A stretch of DNA of 36,639 bases from Paracoccaceae bacterium (GCA_026709265.1 JAPOTI010000009.1:1-36639), one strand, 5' to 3'; numbered from the stretch's first letter, positions 1-9,740 are shown. Translations and numbers: made by a program. The notes: generated by a model not told the origin, from the sequence alone.

Positions 1-347
1 CCCGCGCCTGCGGGCGGCCCGGCATCAGGACGGAATCATGGGGGTGAGCAGTTACGATCCATGATCACTTTTTGCAAATTTTGGGTCCAAGGCAATCATT
101 TGAAGATGAATCTCCAGGCACCGGCGTCTCAATTCCATGAAAAACAACCTTGAGTTTCAAGTGCGATAGCCCTGGTGTTTCATTGGATGTCGATGCTCCA
201 CATCATCGATTTTGCCTGAATCCGGGGTCAATGAGAAGGCTAGAGCTTTGGGCATTGTTCAAACACAACGCATTGCGTTGATTGATGTGAGATCATGCAG
301 GTTTATGTGAAACTGTGTGTCGGGAAAGGGTGTTCGAGAAGCCATGC
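1..347. other. Gene-free left edge
   Basis: I see no convincing gene here. The first 50 bases are G+C-rich and stay open in more than one frame, so they could be the tail of a gene cut by the window edge, but none of the short translations is recognisable. From about 60 to 347 the DNA is more A+T-rich and looks like the intergenic region downstream of pyrC. I see no clear stem plus T-run terminator for pyrC. Confidence 0.4.
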
Positions 348-1637
348 TCACGTATCATTCCTGAAGATTTCCTGACCGGCTCGAAAGGTTCTGAGGACCT
401 GTCCCTGCAGAACCTGTCCGTCAAAAGGCGTATTCCGCGATTTTGAGTGCAGTTTTGTGCGGTCGAGTGTATAGGGTTTGTCAGGATCGAAGAGTACCAG
501 ATCCGCGGGTGCTCCGGGGGACAAGCGGCCGGTCCCGAGTTCGAGCAACCGCGATGGGTTGAGAGATAACGCACGAAACAGCGTCGGGAGACCGAGACCA
601 TCAGTGTGATGCAATCTGAGCGCAGCAGGCAGAAGCGTTTCAAGCGCGACGGCGCCACTTGCCGCTGATTCAAAAGGCAGTCTTTTTGATTCTTCATCTT
701 GCGGTGTGTGCATTGAGGAGATGACGGAAATCAGGCCTCGTGCCAGCGCATCAACCGTTGCCTGACGATCGGATTCGGCGCGGAGTGGAGGCTTGACCTT
801 GTAGAAGGTCCGATATCCGGCAATATCAAATTCATTCAAGGTCAGATGGTGAATCGAGGTACCGGCGGTCACGTTGCAGCCGTTATCGAGATATCGCTCA
901 AGAACAGGCAAGGCCGCCGCGGTTGTAATTTGATCGGCGTGATACCTGGCCTGTGTCATTGCGACGAGAGCGAGGTCACGCTCCAATCCCATCATTTCGG
1001 CCTGTGATGAGACCGTCGGAATTCCCATCAGGACTGCAAATGGTCCGGCCGTCGCACAGGCATGGCGTGACAGGTCGGGCTCTTGTGGATGACCGATCAC
1101 CAGCGCCCCGTGCTGGCTGCAATAGGATAGGCATCGTGACATGACTTTTCCATCTCGCACCGGCGAATCACAATCGGAAAAGGCGACAGCTCCGACATCA
1201 AGGAGCAAATTGATTTCAGTCATTTCGGATCCGGCACGTTCCTTGGTGAGAGCCGCCATGGGTTTGATTCGGACCTTGGCCGCAGCCCGTGCGCGCTGTT
1301 GAAAGAACTGCAAGGTTTCAGGATTATCGATCGGTGGAGTGGTGTCCGGTCGCGTCACAATCGTGGTCACGCCTCCTGCTGCTGCCGCCCGTGCAGCACT
1401 GCCAAAACTCTCCTTGTGACGTTCTCCGGGTTCGCCGATCTTGACACCAATATCGACGATTCCCGGGGCAAGGCATGCCCCGGCGCAATCGATCTGCAAT
1501 GCACCTGAATCGGTGGGTACATCCTTTCCCATGGCAGCAATTCGTCCATCGGAGACGGCCAAGGTGCCTTCAACAATGCTGTCCAACTCGGGGTTGACCA
1601 GCAGCGCATTGGACAGAACGAGATCAAAATCCGCCAT
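348..1637 (-). CDS. pyrC: Dihydroorotase-like protein lacking the HxH metal motif
   Basis: This 429-residue amidohydrolase-fold protein belongs to the dihydroorotase family, which interconverts carbamoyl aspartate and dihydroorotate in pyrimidine synthesis. Family landmarks are present: APGIVD at 57-62, a GGVTT stretch, KVKPPLR, an SIHHLTLNE segment, and SSMHTPQDEE near the C-terminal catalytic region. The metal-binding DxHxH that normally follows PG is replaced by DIGVK (residues 62-66), so both first-motif histidines are absent. Alphaproteobacteria commonly carry PyrC proteins of this kind, and Pseudomonas has a related non-catalytic PyrC' that supports aspartate carbamoyltransferase. The gene starts at ATG 7 bases after the pyrB stop, so the two form one operon. 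It may be a structural partner of PyrB rather than an active enzyme; a second dihydroorotase elsewhere in the genome would support that. Confidence 0.85.
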   Translation of the reverse strand: MADFDLVLSNALLVNPELDSIVEGTLAVSDGRIAAMGKDVPTDSGALQIDCAGACLAPGIVDIGVKIGEPGERHKESFGSAARAAAAGGVTTIVTRPDTTPPIDNPETLQFFQQRARAAAKVRIKPMAALTKERAGSEMTEINLLLDVGAVAFSDCDSPVRDGKVMSRCLSYCSQHGALVIGHPQEPDLSRHACATAGPFAVLMGIPTVSSQAEMMGLERDLALVAMTQARYHADQITTAAALPVLERYLDNGCNVTAGTSIHHLTLNEFDIAGYRTFYKVKPPLRAESDRQATVDALARGLISVISSMHTPQDEESKRLPFESAASGAVALETLLPAALRLHHTDGLGLPTLFRALSLNPSRLLELGTGRLSPGAPADLVLFDPDKPYTLDRTKLHSKSRNTPFDGQVLQGQVLRTFRAGQEIFRNDT

Positions 1638-1644
1638 TGGACAT

Positions 1645-2616
1645 TCAGTCGGTCAGCTCTGATCGGGTCGAAGCCGTTGTCAGCAGGTGGAGAACAGCCA
1701 TACGCACGGCAACTCCCATTTCGACCTGACTAGAGATCACGCTTCGATTGATATCATCTGCCAATGTGCCATCAATTTCCACACCGCGATTCATCGGGCC
1801 GGGATGCATGACGATTGCCGCGGGGTTTGCCACCGCGAGTTTTTCTGAATCAAGTCCAAAGAGATGAAAGTATTCCCGCAAAGAAGGTACAAAGGCACCG
1901 CTCATTCTTTCTTCCTGAAGACGCAACATCATGACGATATCGACGTCCTTGAGACCGGATTCCATATCGTGAAAAATGTCAGCACCCAATTCTCCGAAGG
2001 CATCCGGGATCAATGTTCGTGGCCCGACCAGTCGAACCCGATTCTGCATTTTTGAGAGGAGCAGGAGATTCGAGCGCGCGACTCGCGAATGCTGAATGTC
2101 GCCGCAAATTGCGACCGTCAGCCCCGAAACACGTCCCGTTGAGCGCCGGATCGTCAAGGCATCAAGCAAGGCCTGAGTGGGGTGTTCATGTCGCCCGTCT
2201 CCGGCATTGACAACTGCGCAATCAACTTTTTGTGCCAGCAGATTGACGGCTCCAGACATGGGATGTCTGACAACCAACAGATCGGGTCGCATGGCATTCA
2301 GTGTCATCGCCGTATCGATCAGGGTTTCGCCTTTGCCAACAGAACTCGTTGCAACATGTAAATTCATGACATCTGCACCCAGACGTTTTCCAGCCAGTTC
2401 AAAACTGGCCTGCGTTCGGGTCGAATTCTCAAAAAACATGTTGATCTGGGTCATACCTTCGAGAATTGAGGTGCGTTTGAATTGGCCACGATTCAATTCG
2501 GCATAGGAATCCGCGAGATCAAGGATTGTGAGAATGTCCGCGGCGGGCATCGACTCGATGCCAAGCAGGTGTCTTGCAGAAAATGTCATGGAGCGGAACC
2601 GCATCTCGTTTGCCAC
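1645..2616 (-). CDS. pyrB: Aspartate carbamoyltransferase catalytic chain
   Basis: Catalyses carbamoyl phosphate plus aspartate to carbamoyl aspartate, the committed step of pyrimidine synthesis, in the cytoplasm. The 323-residue length is normal for the family. The carbamoyl-phosphate loop STRTQ lies at 65-69, HPTQ at 145-148, and HPGPMNRG at 271-278 near the C-terminus. The annotated start is GTG at 2616. In-frame ATGs at residues 5 and 10 are alternatives, and none has a strong Shine-Dalgarno, so the first ten residues are uncertain. It is upstream of, and almost touching, the dihydroorotase-like gene, matching the pyrB-pyrC' arrangement in which the two proteins assemble together. A dispersed repeat copy lies about 220 bases upstream on the same strand. 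Confidence 0.93.
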   Translation of the reverse strand: MANEMRFRSMTFSARHLLGIESMPAADILTILDLADSYAELNRGQFKRTSILEGMTQINMFFENSTRTQASFELAGKRLGADVMNLHVATSSVGKGETLIDTAMTLNAMRPDLLVVRHPMSGAVNLLAQKVDCAVVNAGDGRHEHPTQALLDALTIRRSTGRVSGLTVAICGDIQHSRVARSNLLLLSKMQNRVRLVGPRTLIPDAFGELGADIFHDMESGLKDVDIVMMLRLQEERMSGAFVPSLREYFHLFGLDSEKLAVANPAAIVMHPGPMNRGVEIDGTLADDINRSVISSQVEMGVAVRMAVLHLLTTASTRSELTD

Positions 2617-4119
2617 CGGAACGACGCCAGACTACCCCAGTTCCCACGACTCATCCAGTCCAGCATCAAGGCCACCGTGCTGCTGCCCCCTGCGTCTGGA
2701 CTGACCGCCTGGTTATCGCTATATGGATTGGCAAATGGGAGTGATTCCCCGATGGTTGGGTTGGGATCCTGGCTGATCGGGCGTTTCAGACGGGTTGTGC
2801 CCGGTTCCGGCCACCATGGCCAGCGATTCCGCCCCTGTCGGGTCAAATCCCGCCCCATCACCAGAACGCACACCATCAGGATTCAGAAAACCACGCGTTG
2901 TCAACAGGTTGAAAATTCACAAGCCCACCAGACGAGAACCATTCCCACCTGCTTGCACCATATGAGACGCGGGACTCTCATGGGTTTGCAACGATTCGCA
3001 GTGATTTGAGATCTTCGCTTGGCGTCATGTCACCACGTGTGTCATCGGCTCTCCATCTGTTAGACATGTCGCGTTTTATCGATCCGGGGGTTCAGTTCGG
3101 TGATAGGGGTTGCCGTGCCCTGCATATTGTCGGATGCGAGTCTCCATGTGGCCGGCATCCTGTCGACAGCGCCGTCCATTTTCGTACCTTTAGGCGGCAG
3201 TATGGGAAACTCTGGTGATGGCGCACGGAGGAGAGCGAAGGGATCGGTCCGCCTCGGGAGTCAGGCACTGAACAGAGTTTCAACAGCATCAGTCAGGCAG
3301 GATCACCCCGCTGACCGTGAGTCTTTCAGGTTGTTTGACACACCACATGTCACATCGCTGCAACCTCCGATTCAAGTTCACGGGCATTTCAGACTGGCGA
3401 AGGGATCGTTGACTCGCGCGTTTTTGGATCCGGTATTGATGTGCGGGCGGATGATCGGAGATACGACTGTCAGATTCCATGGCTTTTCCGGGTACAAAAT
3501 TTCCTGCGAACAACTCTAAGGAGTCGAATCCTGTATGATGACAAAGGGTCAGAGGTATCTGCGCCCATTTCCCGATGATAAACACAACCACAAGACAGTT
3601 CATTCGGCTGTCTTGCCAGGTCCACATTCTGCCACGCTCTTATCATTGATCCAAGATCTCTTATAGACATCGAAATCAAGTTGACATGGCCGCATGAAGC
3701 AGTAAAATGGATCTTAACAGACCGGGATCAATCGGTCGTCGAGTACAACCAATACAGGCCCACTGCACAGATTTATGTTCCAGATGGTCGCCACGCCGGC
3801 GCAGTTCATCGCTGAATGGCTTAAGGTGAAGTCAGCATGTGTTGTGTGTGAGCGGTGTATGTCTGCTCGGGACTATGTGGCGGATGCAAAGCCGATAAAG
3901 AGCTGGTGGCAGCGATGAGAAAATGGAACCTATCGGTCGCAACCGACAGTTGTGTGTTCGGTGCCAGCAATATCGGGCAAAATCTCACAATCCGCCATTT
4001 GGTTGGAGAAGAATACGATCAGACCGTCAGGCACTCGAGCGGTTGTATTCGCTCCGGACTTCCAGAAACCGCAGCAACTGCAGTTCCACGGGTCAGGGAC
4101 TCAATGACCCTCCAGCAGG
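2617..4119. other. 1.5-kb gene-free region
   Basis: No reading frame here carries a recognisable domain or a convincing ribosome binding site. The longest open frames (about 110-175 codons) overlap one another on both strands and extend into neighbouring genes. The region contains one copy of a dispersed repeat at 2836-2949. The rest looks like decayed coding DNA or long leader DNA for the secreted barrel protein at 4120. I found no clear promoter or terminator. Confidence 0.5.
2836..2949 (-). repeat. Dispersed repeat R1, copy A
   Basis: Read on the minus strand, this stretch matches 28424-28560 on the plus strand at roughly 90% identity over the first 95 or so bases. Both copies then diverge and rejoin at a shared gggatttgacccga segment, with about 20 bases missing here. 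The best conserved part includes the block tggtgggcttgtgaatttt. Neither copy lies in a recognised gene. It could be a small non-autonomous mobile element, a REP-like extragenic repeat, or the end of an insertion sequence. Confidence 0.85.
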
Positions 4120-7100
4120 GTGATGGGACCGGGATCTACCCTGTGTCACCCCCCCCCCTCTCTCTTTCTGATGGGACTTGTCACCGTGAAACGGGCTCTG
4201 TCCCTGACAGGCGCAACCATTCTGATGATGCTTTTTGCCGCAACTCCGGTGTTTGCATCTGGGGGTGTCCGCCCTCCGGCAAAAGCTACGATCAACTTTG
4301 AGGGGGCAGGACAGCCATCAACGTTAAAGCTTGATATACCACAAGGCCTTGGAAAAGATGATCTCAAAAAGATCACATTCATACTGAGTGGGTCAGGCGG
4401 CGGATTCAGTTGTAATAGGAATAATGTGCACTTTATTACAAAAGAGGTTGTTTCCAAGTACGACGAAGACGAACACGGCGATCCCATAAAAAACCGCGTC
4501 AGCAATCGATATAAGCGCTTCAAGTACCAAGCAGGAGACAAAATCGAATTTGACGTGACATTGTGCGCGACTGCGGTTGGAAAGATGTTTCGGGTCCACT
4601 GGAGGAGCGACAGTGCGATTGGTCTTTTCGAAGGATTTGACGCGAGCCGGCCCAATTGCTATACGGATGCCCAATGTTATACGGATGTGACCGTCACAGA
4701 CAATAAACCCAAAGTTTCAACCAAGGAAACCGAGGACCAGTCCCCGGTCATCAGCATCACGGGTAGCGCTGCCATCACCGAAGGTGACACCGCGACATTC
4801 ACCCTGACGGCGGCCCCGAAGCCAACAACGGACATCACGGTTACTGTCGATGTTGCTGACAGTGGCGGTTTTGCCGGTAGCGATCAGATTGATCGCAGGA
4901 CTGTGATTATTGGGATTGACGGCACGGCCACGCTGAGTGTTACGACCGACGACGACAGCACCGATGAGCCCGATGGCACCCTGACTGCCACCGTTCAGGC
5001 CGGCACGGACTATGCACCGTCCGACACCGCCGCGATGGCGACGATTGCGGTCAACGATAACGATGATCCACCGCCCGGTACACCGGTCATCAGCATCACG
5101 GGTGGCGGTGCCATCACCGAAGGTGCCAACGCGGAATTCACCCTGACGGCGACCCCGGCGCCATCAAGTGCGATCACGGTTAATGTCGATGTTGTGGACA
5201 GCGGCAGTTTTGCCGGTAGAGATCAGGCTGGTAGCAGGACTGTGACCATCGGGACTTCTGGCACGACCACGCTGAGTGTTACGACCGACGACGACAACAC
5301 CGATGAGCCCGATGGCAACCTGACTGCCACCGTTCAGGCCGGCACGGACTATGCACCGTCCGACACCGCCGCGATGGCGACGATTGCGGTCAACGATAAC
5401 GATGATCCACCGCCCGGTACACCGGTCATCAGCATCACGGGTGGCGGTGCCATCACCGAAGGTGCCAACGCGGAATTCACCCTGACGGCGACCCCGGCGC
5501 CATCAAGTGCGATCACGGTTAATGTCGATGTTGTGGACAGCGGCAGTTTTGCCGGTAGAGATCAGGCTGGTAGCAGGACTGTGACCATCGGGACTTCTGG
5601 CACGACCACGCTGAGTGTTACGACCGACGACGACAACACCGATGAGCCCGATGGCAACCTGACTGCCACCGTTCAGGCCGGCACGGACTATGCACCGTCC
5701 GACACCGCCGCGACGGCGACGATCACGGTCAGCGATAACGATGTCAGTGACAGCAACCAACCGGAGACAAGAAGTGATTCTGGACGTCCCGCAATCTCAA
5801 TTACGGACGCCGTTGGCATGGAGGGTCAAGATCTTGAGTTCCCTGTTGCGCTTGATGCGGCCACCCGTGATTCGGTGACGGTTGAATGGGCAACCGAACC
5901 TGGCACGGCCACTGCCGATGTTGACTATATGGAAACCAGCGGGACACTGACTTTCCAGCCCGGCGAGACCACCAAAACCATTTCTGTTGCCACCATTGAC
6001 GATGACCACCATGATGACGGAGAAATCTTCAAGGTCATTCTATCAAACCCGACCGGTGCCAGCATTTCCGACGGGGAAGCAACCGGCACCATCGAAAATG
6101 CAGACCTTGTTCCGGGGAACTGGATCGCACGATTCGGACAAGTCGTCGGAGAACTGGTCGTCAGGGCCGTTCAGGTCAGGATGCAAATGCCAAAATCGAC
6201 AGGTATTACCGGTGAGATCGGCGGATATGCGCTTCGATCCAACGCAGACCCAGAGATCAAGGACGAGTCATCCACATCCGTCACACCCAGAAACGACACA
6301 TCAGTTTTGAAGACCGGTTATTCCAAACGTCACCCGCATGCATTCGGAGATCCGGAAGTCGTCCCGGTCTATGTGCCCCTGGACATGTCCATGATAGCCA
6401 CCCGAGAGACAGCCGATGGTGAAGGGTTAATCTCAATTTGGGGACAAGGATCATGGTCCGGCTTCAAGGATGATGACGTCATCGATGGTCAGGCCACAAA
6501 CTTTCTGCTCGGCATTGATCATCGAAAAGGCAGATGGCTTACGGGCCTGGCAATCGGTCGAAGTTCAGGCGAAGGTGGATGGACCGGCACAGATGACAGA
6601 ATGGGCACAATCTCGATGACGCTTTCAGGATTCTATCCTTACCTGGGCTACTCCTTGTCAGATCGCGCCTCAATTTGGGGAGTCGCCGGTTATGGCTCCG
6701 GGGACCTCAAATTGACAACGCCCGATGATGAAACTTTCAAAACTGACGCAACGCTGACAATGGCTGCAGCTGGCCTGCGCGCCATCATTATTGAGGGCGA
6801 AACCGACAAGAGTCCGACCATCAGTGTTCTGGCCGATGGGATGACAACACGCACGGAGTCAGACGCGGTTCCCGGCCTGGGTGCAACTGACGGTAAAAGG
6901 ACAAGGCTGAGATTGGGTCTCGAAAGCAGTTGGAACTTCACATCTGACAACGGCATGATCACGCCGCGCACAGAAATCTCGCTGCGACACGATGGCGGCG
7001 ATGGAGAAGATGGAATGGGTATCGAGTTGGGCGTTGGCGTTGGCTACCAAAGTCACGACAACGCACTGACTTTTGATTTTTCAGGCCGATCAGTTGCCAT

Positions 7101-7536
7101 CAACAGTAACTCAGATTTCCGGGAATGGAGTGTATCAACATCGCTCATGTACGATCCGAGACCCAATACAGACCGCGGCCTGGCCGTTTCGCTGAACCAG
7201 TCAACCGGAACCGGCCTGGCCGGCGACGTTGATTCCTTGATGAACACCGCTGCTGCTGAGGATTTTGTACAGCAGCAAGATCCGATGAAATCAGGAAGCC
7301 TACAAGCCGAGGCGGCTTATGGCGTCCCTGCATTCGGTGGGCGCATGACAGGTGCTCCACTGGTCGGATACAGCCTCTCAGACGATGTGCGAGAAACCAA
7401 AATCGGTTGGCGTCTGACCCCTGAAAGACCGAAATGGGGATCATTTGAGTTGGCCACAGAAGTGACAAGGAGTGATCCGGCAAATGACGATGATTCGGAA
7501 TACGCGCTGGGCGTACAGTCAGTGATGCAATGGTAA
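4120..7536 (+). CDS. Secreted Calx-beta repeat protein with autotransporter-like barrel
   Basis: A large surface or outer-membrane protein of up to 1138 residues. A clear signal peptide begins at the in-frame ATG at 4171 (MGLVTVKR, a hydrophobic core, then VFA before SGG), giving a likely 1121-residue precursor. GTG 4120 and ATG 4123 are alternative starts preceded by an AGGG. After a unique N-terminal domain come three 113-residue beta-rich units (DNA 4744-5760), then a Calx-beta-type domain (about 5785-6105) with PGTATADVDY and DGEIFKVILSNPTGA. The last 350 residues look like an autotransporter-type barrel, with repeated aromatic strands such as LISIWGQGSWSGF and a terminal QW. No passenger enzyme motif is visible, so adhesion or matrix binding is inferred. 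A C10 tract sits between the upstream and downstream starts. Confidence 0.75.
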   Translation: MMGPGSTLCHPPPSLFLMGLVTVKRALSLTGATILMMLFAATPVFASGGVRPPAKATINFEGAGQPSTLKLDIPQGLGKDDLKKITFILSGSGGGFSCNRNNVHFITKEVVSKYDEDEHGDPIKNRVSNRYKRFKYQAGDKIEFDVTLCATAVGKMFRVHWRSDSAIGLFEGFDASRPNCYTDAQCYTDVTVTDNKPKVSTKETEDQSPVISITGSAAITEGDTATFTLTAAPKPTTDITVTVDVADSGGFAGSDQIDRRTVIIGIDGTATLSVTTDDDSTDEPDGTLTATVQAGTDYAPSDTAAMATIAVNDNDDPPPGTPVISITGGGAITEGANAEFTLTATPAPSSAITVNVDVVDSGSFAGRDQAGSRTVTIGTSGTTTLSVTTDDDNTDEPDGNLTATVQAGTDYAPSDTAAMATIAVNDNDDPPPGTPVISITGGGAITEGANAEFTLTATPAPSSAITVNVDVVDSGSFAGRDQAGSRTVTIGTSGTTTLSVTTDDDNTDEPDGNLTATVQAGTDYAPSDTAATATITVSDNDVSDSNQPETRSDSGRPAISITDAVGMEGQDLEFPVALDAATRDSVTVEWATEPGTATADVDYMETSGTLTFQPGETTKTISVATIDDDHHDDGEIFKVILSNPTGASISDGEATGTIENADLVPGNWIARFGQVVGELVVRAVQVRMQMPKSTGITGEIGGYALRSNADPEIKDESSTSVTPRNDTSVLKTGYSKRHPHAFGDPEVVPVYVPLDMSMIATRETADGEGLISIWGQGSWSGFKDDDVIDGQATNFLLGIDHRKGRWLTGLAIGRSSGEGGWTGTDDRMGTISMTLSGFYPYLGYSLSDRASIWGVAGYGSGDLKLTTPDDETFKTDATLTMAAAGLRAIIIEGETDKSPTISVLADGMTTRTESDAVPGLGATDGKRTRLRLGLESSWNFTSDNGMITPRTEISLRHDGGDGEDGMGIELGVGVGYQSHDNALTFDFSGRSVAINSNSDFREWSVSTSLMYDPRPNTDRGLAVSLNQSTGTGLAGDVDSLMNTAAAEDFVQQQDPMKSGSLQAEAAYGVPAFGGRMTGAPLVGYSLSDDVRETKIGWRLTPERPKWGSFELATEVTRSDPANDDDSEYALGVQSVMQW
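4149..4158 (+). repeat. C10 homopolymer tract at 5' end of surface protein gene
   Basis: Ten consecutive C residues followed by a CT-rich stretch, 13 bases before the ATG at 4171. If translation begins at 4120 or 4123 the tract is within the coding sequence, and a one-base slip would take the signal peptide out of frame. If it begins at 4171 the tract lies in the leader. Such tracts are classic slipped-strand phase-variation sites in surface genes; that role is inferred here. Confidence 0.7.
4744..5760 (+). repeat. Three tandem 339-bp coding repeats
   Basis: Units begin at 4744, 5083 and 5422, each opening with ccggtcatcagcatcac and each 113 codons long. Units 2 and 3 are nearly identical at the DNA level until their last 40 or so bases; unit 1 is diverged. 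The period is an exact multiple of three, so gain or loss of a unit would keep the reading frame. Confidence 0.95.
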
Positions 7537-7853
7537 AGGGCGGCAAGAATTCAGGTGTTGGACGTGTTTTTGATGCGATTGATTGCCACGACGCCGGGAG
7601 GGGACGAAAGAGTGTCTTTACCATTTCCGCATCGACAGGGAACAGAATCGGCACAATATTGCTCTCGGCAATAAGCATACAGGTGTAACGGCCTGCATAA
7701 ATTGGCTGATTTGAGCTCGGATTAACTGCAACTCTCCGGGGTTTCGGCTCATATTATTTGCAACTATAATTTTAGGGAGAGCCCGGCTTGGTGCCGTCCG
7801 CGGTTTGGGACACGGCAACGTCTTGGGACGATGGACAATCAAGAGCAGCAGGC
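7537..7853. other. Intergenic region with candidate -10 element
   Basis: No gene is supported. A perfect TATAAT lies at 7765-7770 without a good -35. An AGGGAGA at 7774-7780 sits 7 bases before a TTG (7788) in frame with the next gene, giving an alternative upstream start for it. Confidence 0.35.
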
Positions 7854-8339
7854 ATGTCTCTTCAACCATTTCTGGACGCAGGGCCGGTGATTCAGCTGCA
7901 TATCGTGGCGGCCACCTGCGCCATCACGCTGGGTCCGGTGGCACTCGCACGGCGCAGTCGGGACCGTTGGCACAAGCGAGCAGGTTATGCCTGGATATTG
8001 GCGATGGTTGTGCTGTCGTCAACCGGCCTGTTCATCCACACTCTTCGCTTGATCGGCCCCTTCAGTCCGATCCATCTGCTGAGTCTTTATACGCTGTGCC
8101 AATTGGGTCTGGCGGTGCGTGATGCCCGTACCGGACGGATCGCGGCCCATCGGTATCGCATGCAGTCACTTTACACGCTGGCGCTGATGCTGACCGGCGC
8201 ATTCACCCTGTATCCTGGACGTCTCATGAGCCGCATTCTGTTTCCCGATATCCCGGTCATCGGATTCGTTGTGATTGTGGGTCTCGCAGGGTTGGGATGC
8301 GCATGGTGGTTCTTCAGCGTCTCACGTCGGGGCGTTTAG
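7854..8339 (+). CDS. DUF2306-type integral membrane protein
   Basis: A predicted inner-membrane protein of about 161 residues. Four or so hydrophobic segments are separated by short Arg-rich loops. The pattern fits DUF2306: an early HIVAATCAITLGPVALARR segment, a WHKRAGY loop, then FSPIHLLSLYTLCQL, an AHRYRMQSLY loop with paired His and Arg, and LYPGRLM near the end. The conserved histidines suggest cofactor or quinone contact, but the family has no established reaction. ATG 7854 gives an N-terminus matching typical family length. The frame is open upstream to TTG 7788, which has a better Shine-Dalgarno, so the longer form (183 residues) cannot be excluded. It appears monocistronic. Confidence 0.65.
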   Translation: MSLQPFLDAGPVIQLHIVAATCAITLGPVALARRSRDRWHKRAGYAWILAMVVLSSTGLFIHTLRLIGPFSPIHLLSLYTLCQLGLAVRDARTGRIAAHRYRMQSLYTLALMLTGAFTLYPGRLMSRILFPDIPVIGFVVIVGLAGLGCAWWFFSVSRRGV

Positions 8340-9088
8340 AGAGACTGTCGGGTCAATCACGGATGTGTGCAGAATCCGCCGCTCACGGTCTTTTGATCAC
8401 TTTTTAGGATTTCGCTGAGAATCGTCAAAAACACACATCAAGAATGGGCCTTCAGCCCCCGTATCCGGAGACGTGATGGAGCGTGAGATTGGTGACGGGT
8501 CATTATTTGGGTGGCGCGGTGCCCACTGTGCGCCGTGCCGGACAAAGCAAGTCCCCGCACCGCACTCTCCCGGGTGGGCGCAGGGTTTTTCGTTCAGCCC
8601 GGTGAACCCGTCGGCACAATAAGTGATGGTCACAGAAGACAACATTTGACCCACCCGAAATCTTGCCGCTTTGACCGCCTTTGGCGCGTCATGGGCCAAC
8701 TATACGATGTCGCTATACAGCGATCTCTGCAAACCTTGCAGAGCGGCATGGCATTCAGCGCGTCGAAGCCAAGAACGGGATCAGCGTCGTTGGCGATGCA
8801 AAAACATTCGGGCAGCCCACCACCGGTCAACCGGCTGGTTGTGCGCTATCAACTGAAACGGGATAGATCACCCAACAGAAAGGACAGGGATTTTTATGCG
8901 GCAGACAATTTCCAAGTCCTGACGGCGGATGAACATCTCGCGTGGCACAAGAAAGAGAGTCCAGCCCGTCCGCTGAGTCTGGAGCGGCAAGCATGGGTAC
9001 AGCAATTGAAGAAATTGCGAGTCATCATGTCGTTGCGTAAACCATCAATCCCAGCGTCTTGCCGGATACAGCTTAGAGGAGATCAGAT
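8340..9088. other. 750-bp region without a supported gene
   Basis: Several overlapping open frames exist on both strands, the longest 258 codons on the plus strand from 8511, but it runs 200 bases into the Rid gene in another frame and has no recognisable domain. Short fragments (around 8681-8866) have protein-like composition, so this may be a decayed gene. I see no RNA gene or promoter that I can defend. Confidence 0.4.
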
Positions 9089-9478
9089 ATGCATAAGATC
9101 TACAATCCACCGCAGATTTGCCCACCATTTGCGAACTATTCGCATGCCGTTGCCGCGTCGGGAAAGATGCTGTTTCTCTCTGGCCAACTTGGGGTTCTGC
9201 CCGATGGGTCTCTGCCACAATCGGCATATGCGCAGTCGCGGCAATGTTTGGCCAATATTAATGCGATCCTGTCTGAAGCCGGATTGAGCAGCAGGCATGT
9301 GGTGCACCTCAGATCTTTTGTCACTGATCGTCGATATCTTGCTGATTACATGCGCGCGCGCGACGAGTGGGTTGTCGATTTAACAGAACCACCCGCTTCG
9401 ACCCTCATCATTGTTTCCGGATTTGCCCGGCCCGAAATGACGGTTGAAATTGAGGCCACTGCCTGTTTCGACCTATAA
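9089..9478 (+). CDS. Rid-family (YjgF/UK114) protein lacking the catalytic arginine
   Basis: A 129-residue protein of the Rid superfamily, which forms trimers. Archetypal RidA hydrolyses reactive 2-aminoacrylate and other enamines or imines. Family features include AVAASGKMLFLSGQLG at 21-36 and the C-terminal TVEIEATA at 118-125. The arginine that binds the substrate carboxylate in RidA sits in a PAR context; here it is PAS (residues 102-104), so the enamine deaminase activity of true RidA is doubtful and a Rid1-7-type subgroup is more likely. A good AGAGGAGA Shine-Dalgarno (9072-9079) supports ATG 9089. No operon partner is adjacent; the next genes start 315 bases downstream and are compositionally different. 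Confidence 0.88.
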   Translation: MHKIYNPPQICPPFANYSHAVAASGKMLFLSGQLGVLPDGSLPQSAYAQSRQCLANINAILSEAGLSSRHVVHLRSFVTDRRYLADYMRARDEWVVDLTEPPASTLIIVSGFARPEMTVEIEATACFDL

Positions 9479-9686
9479 ATTGGGGGCTTATATACAAAGA
9501 TCCGATGGCTACGGCGGGACAGCATATATCAGCACCCACGGAACCTATTTGTGACAAATCACAGATGTATCTGACGAATTGGGGTGGGTGAGGTGACCTG
9601 GGGAACAGCTTGCAAGCCATTCCACATAGCATGTTTTAGGACAGTCCGTGAATTGCCAAGGCGGACAGCCACTAAAGTGAAAACAC

Positions 9687-9696
9687 ATCATATGAT
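9687..9696. promoter_or_regulatory. Palindromic operator candidate, distal copy
   Basis: A perfect 10-bp palindrome, ATCATATGAT, identical to the copy at 9760-9769 with a 73-bp start-to-start distance, about seven helical turns. It probably binds the antitoxin encoded in the operon, as MqsA-type antitoxins bind palindromes in their own promoters. The binding is inferred. Confidence 0.55.
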
Positions 9697-9740
9697 ATTA
9701 TTTTTGATAAAAACCGCAAGAATTAAGCAAATCTTCTGAC

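Noticed and set aside
3855-4301. 148-codon open frame overlapping the start of the surface protein gene
   Set aside because: It overlaps the signal-peptide region in another frame and lacks any recognisable feature; treated as a shadow.
8511-9287. 258-codon plus-strand open frame
   Set aside because: It runs 200 bases into the Rid gene in a different frame, has no family features and no good ribosome site.
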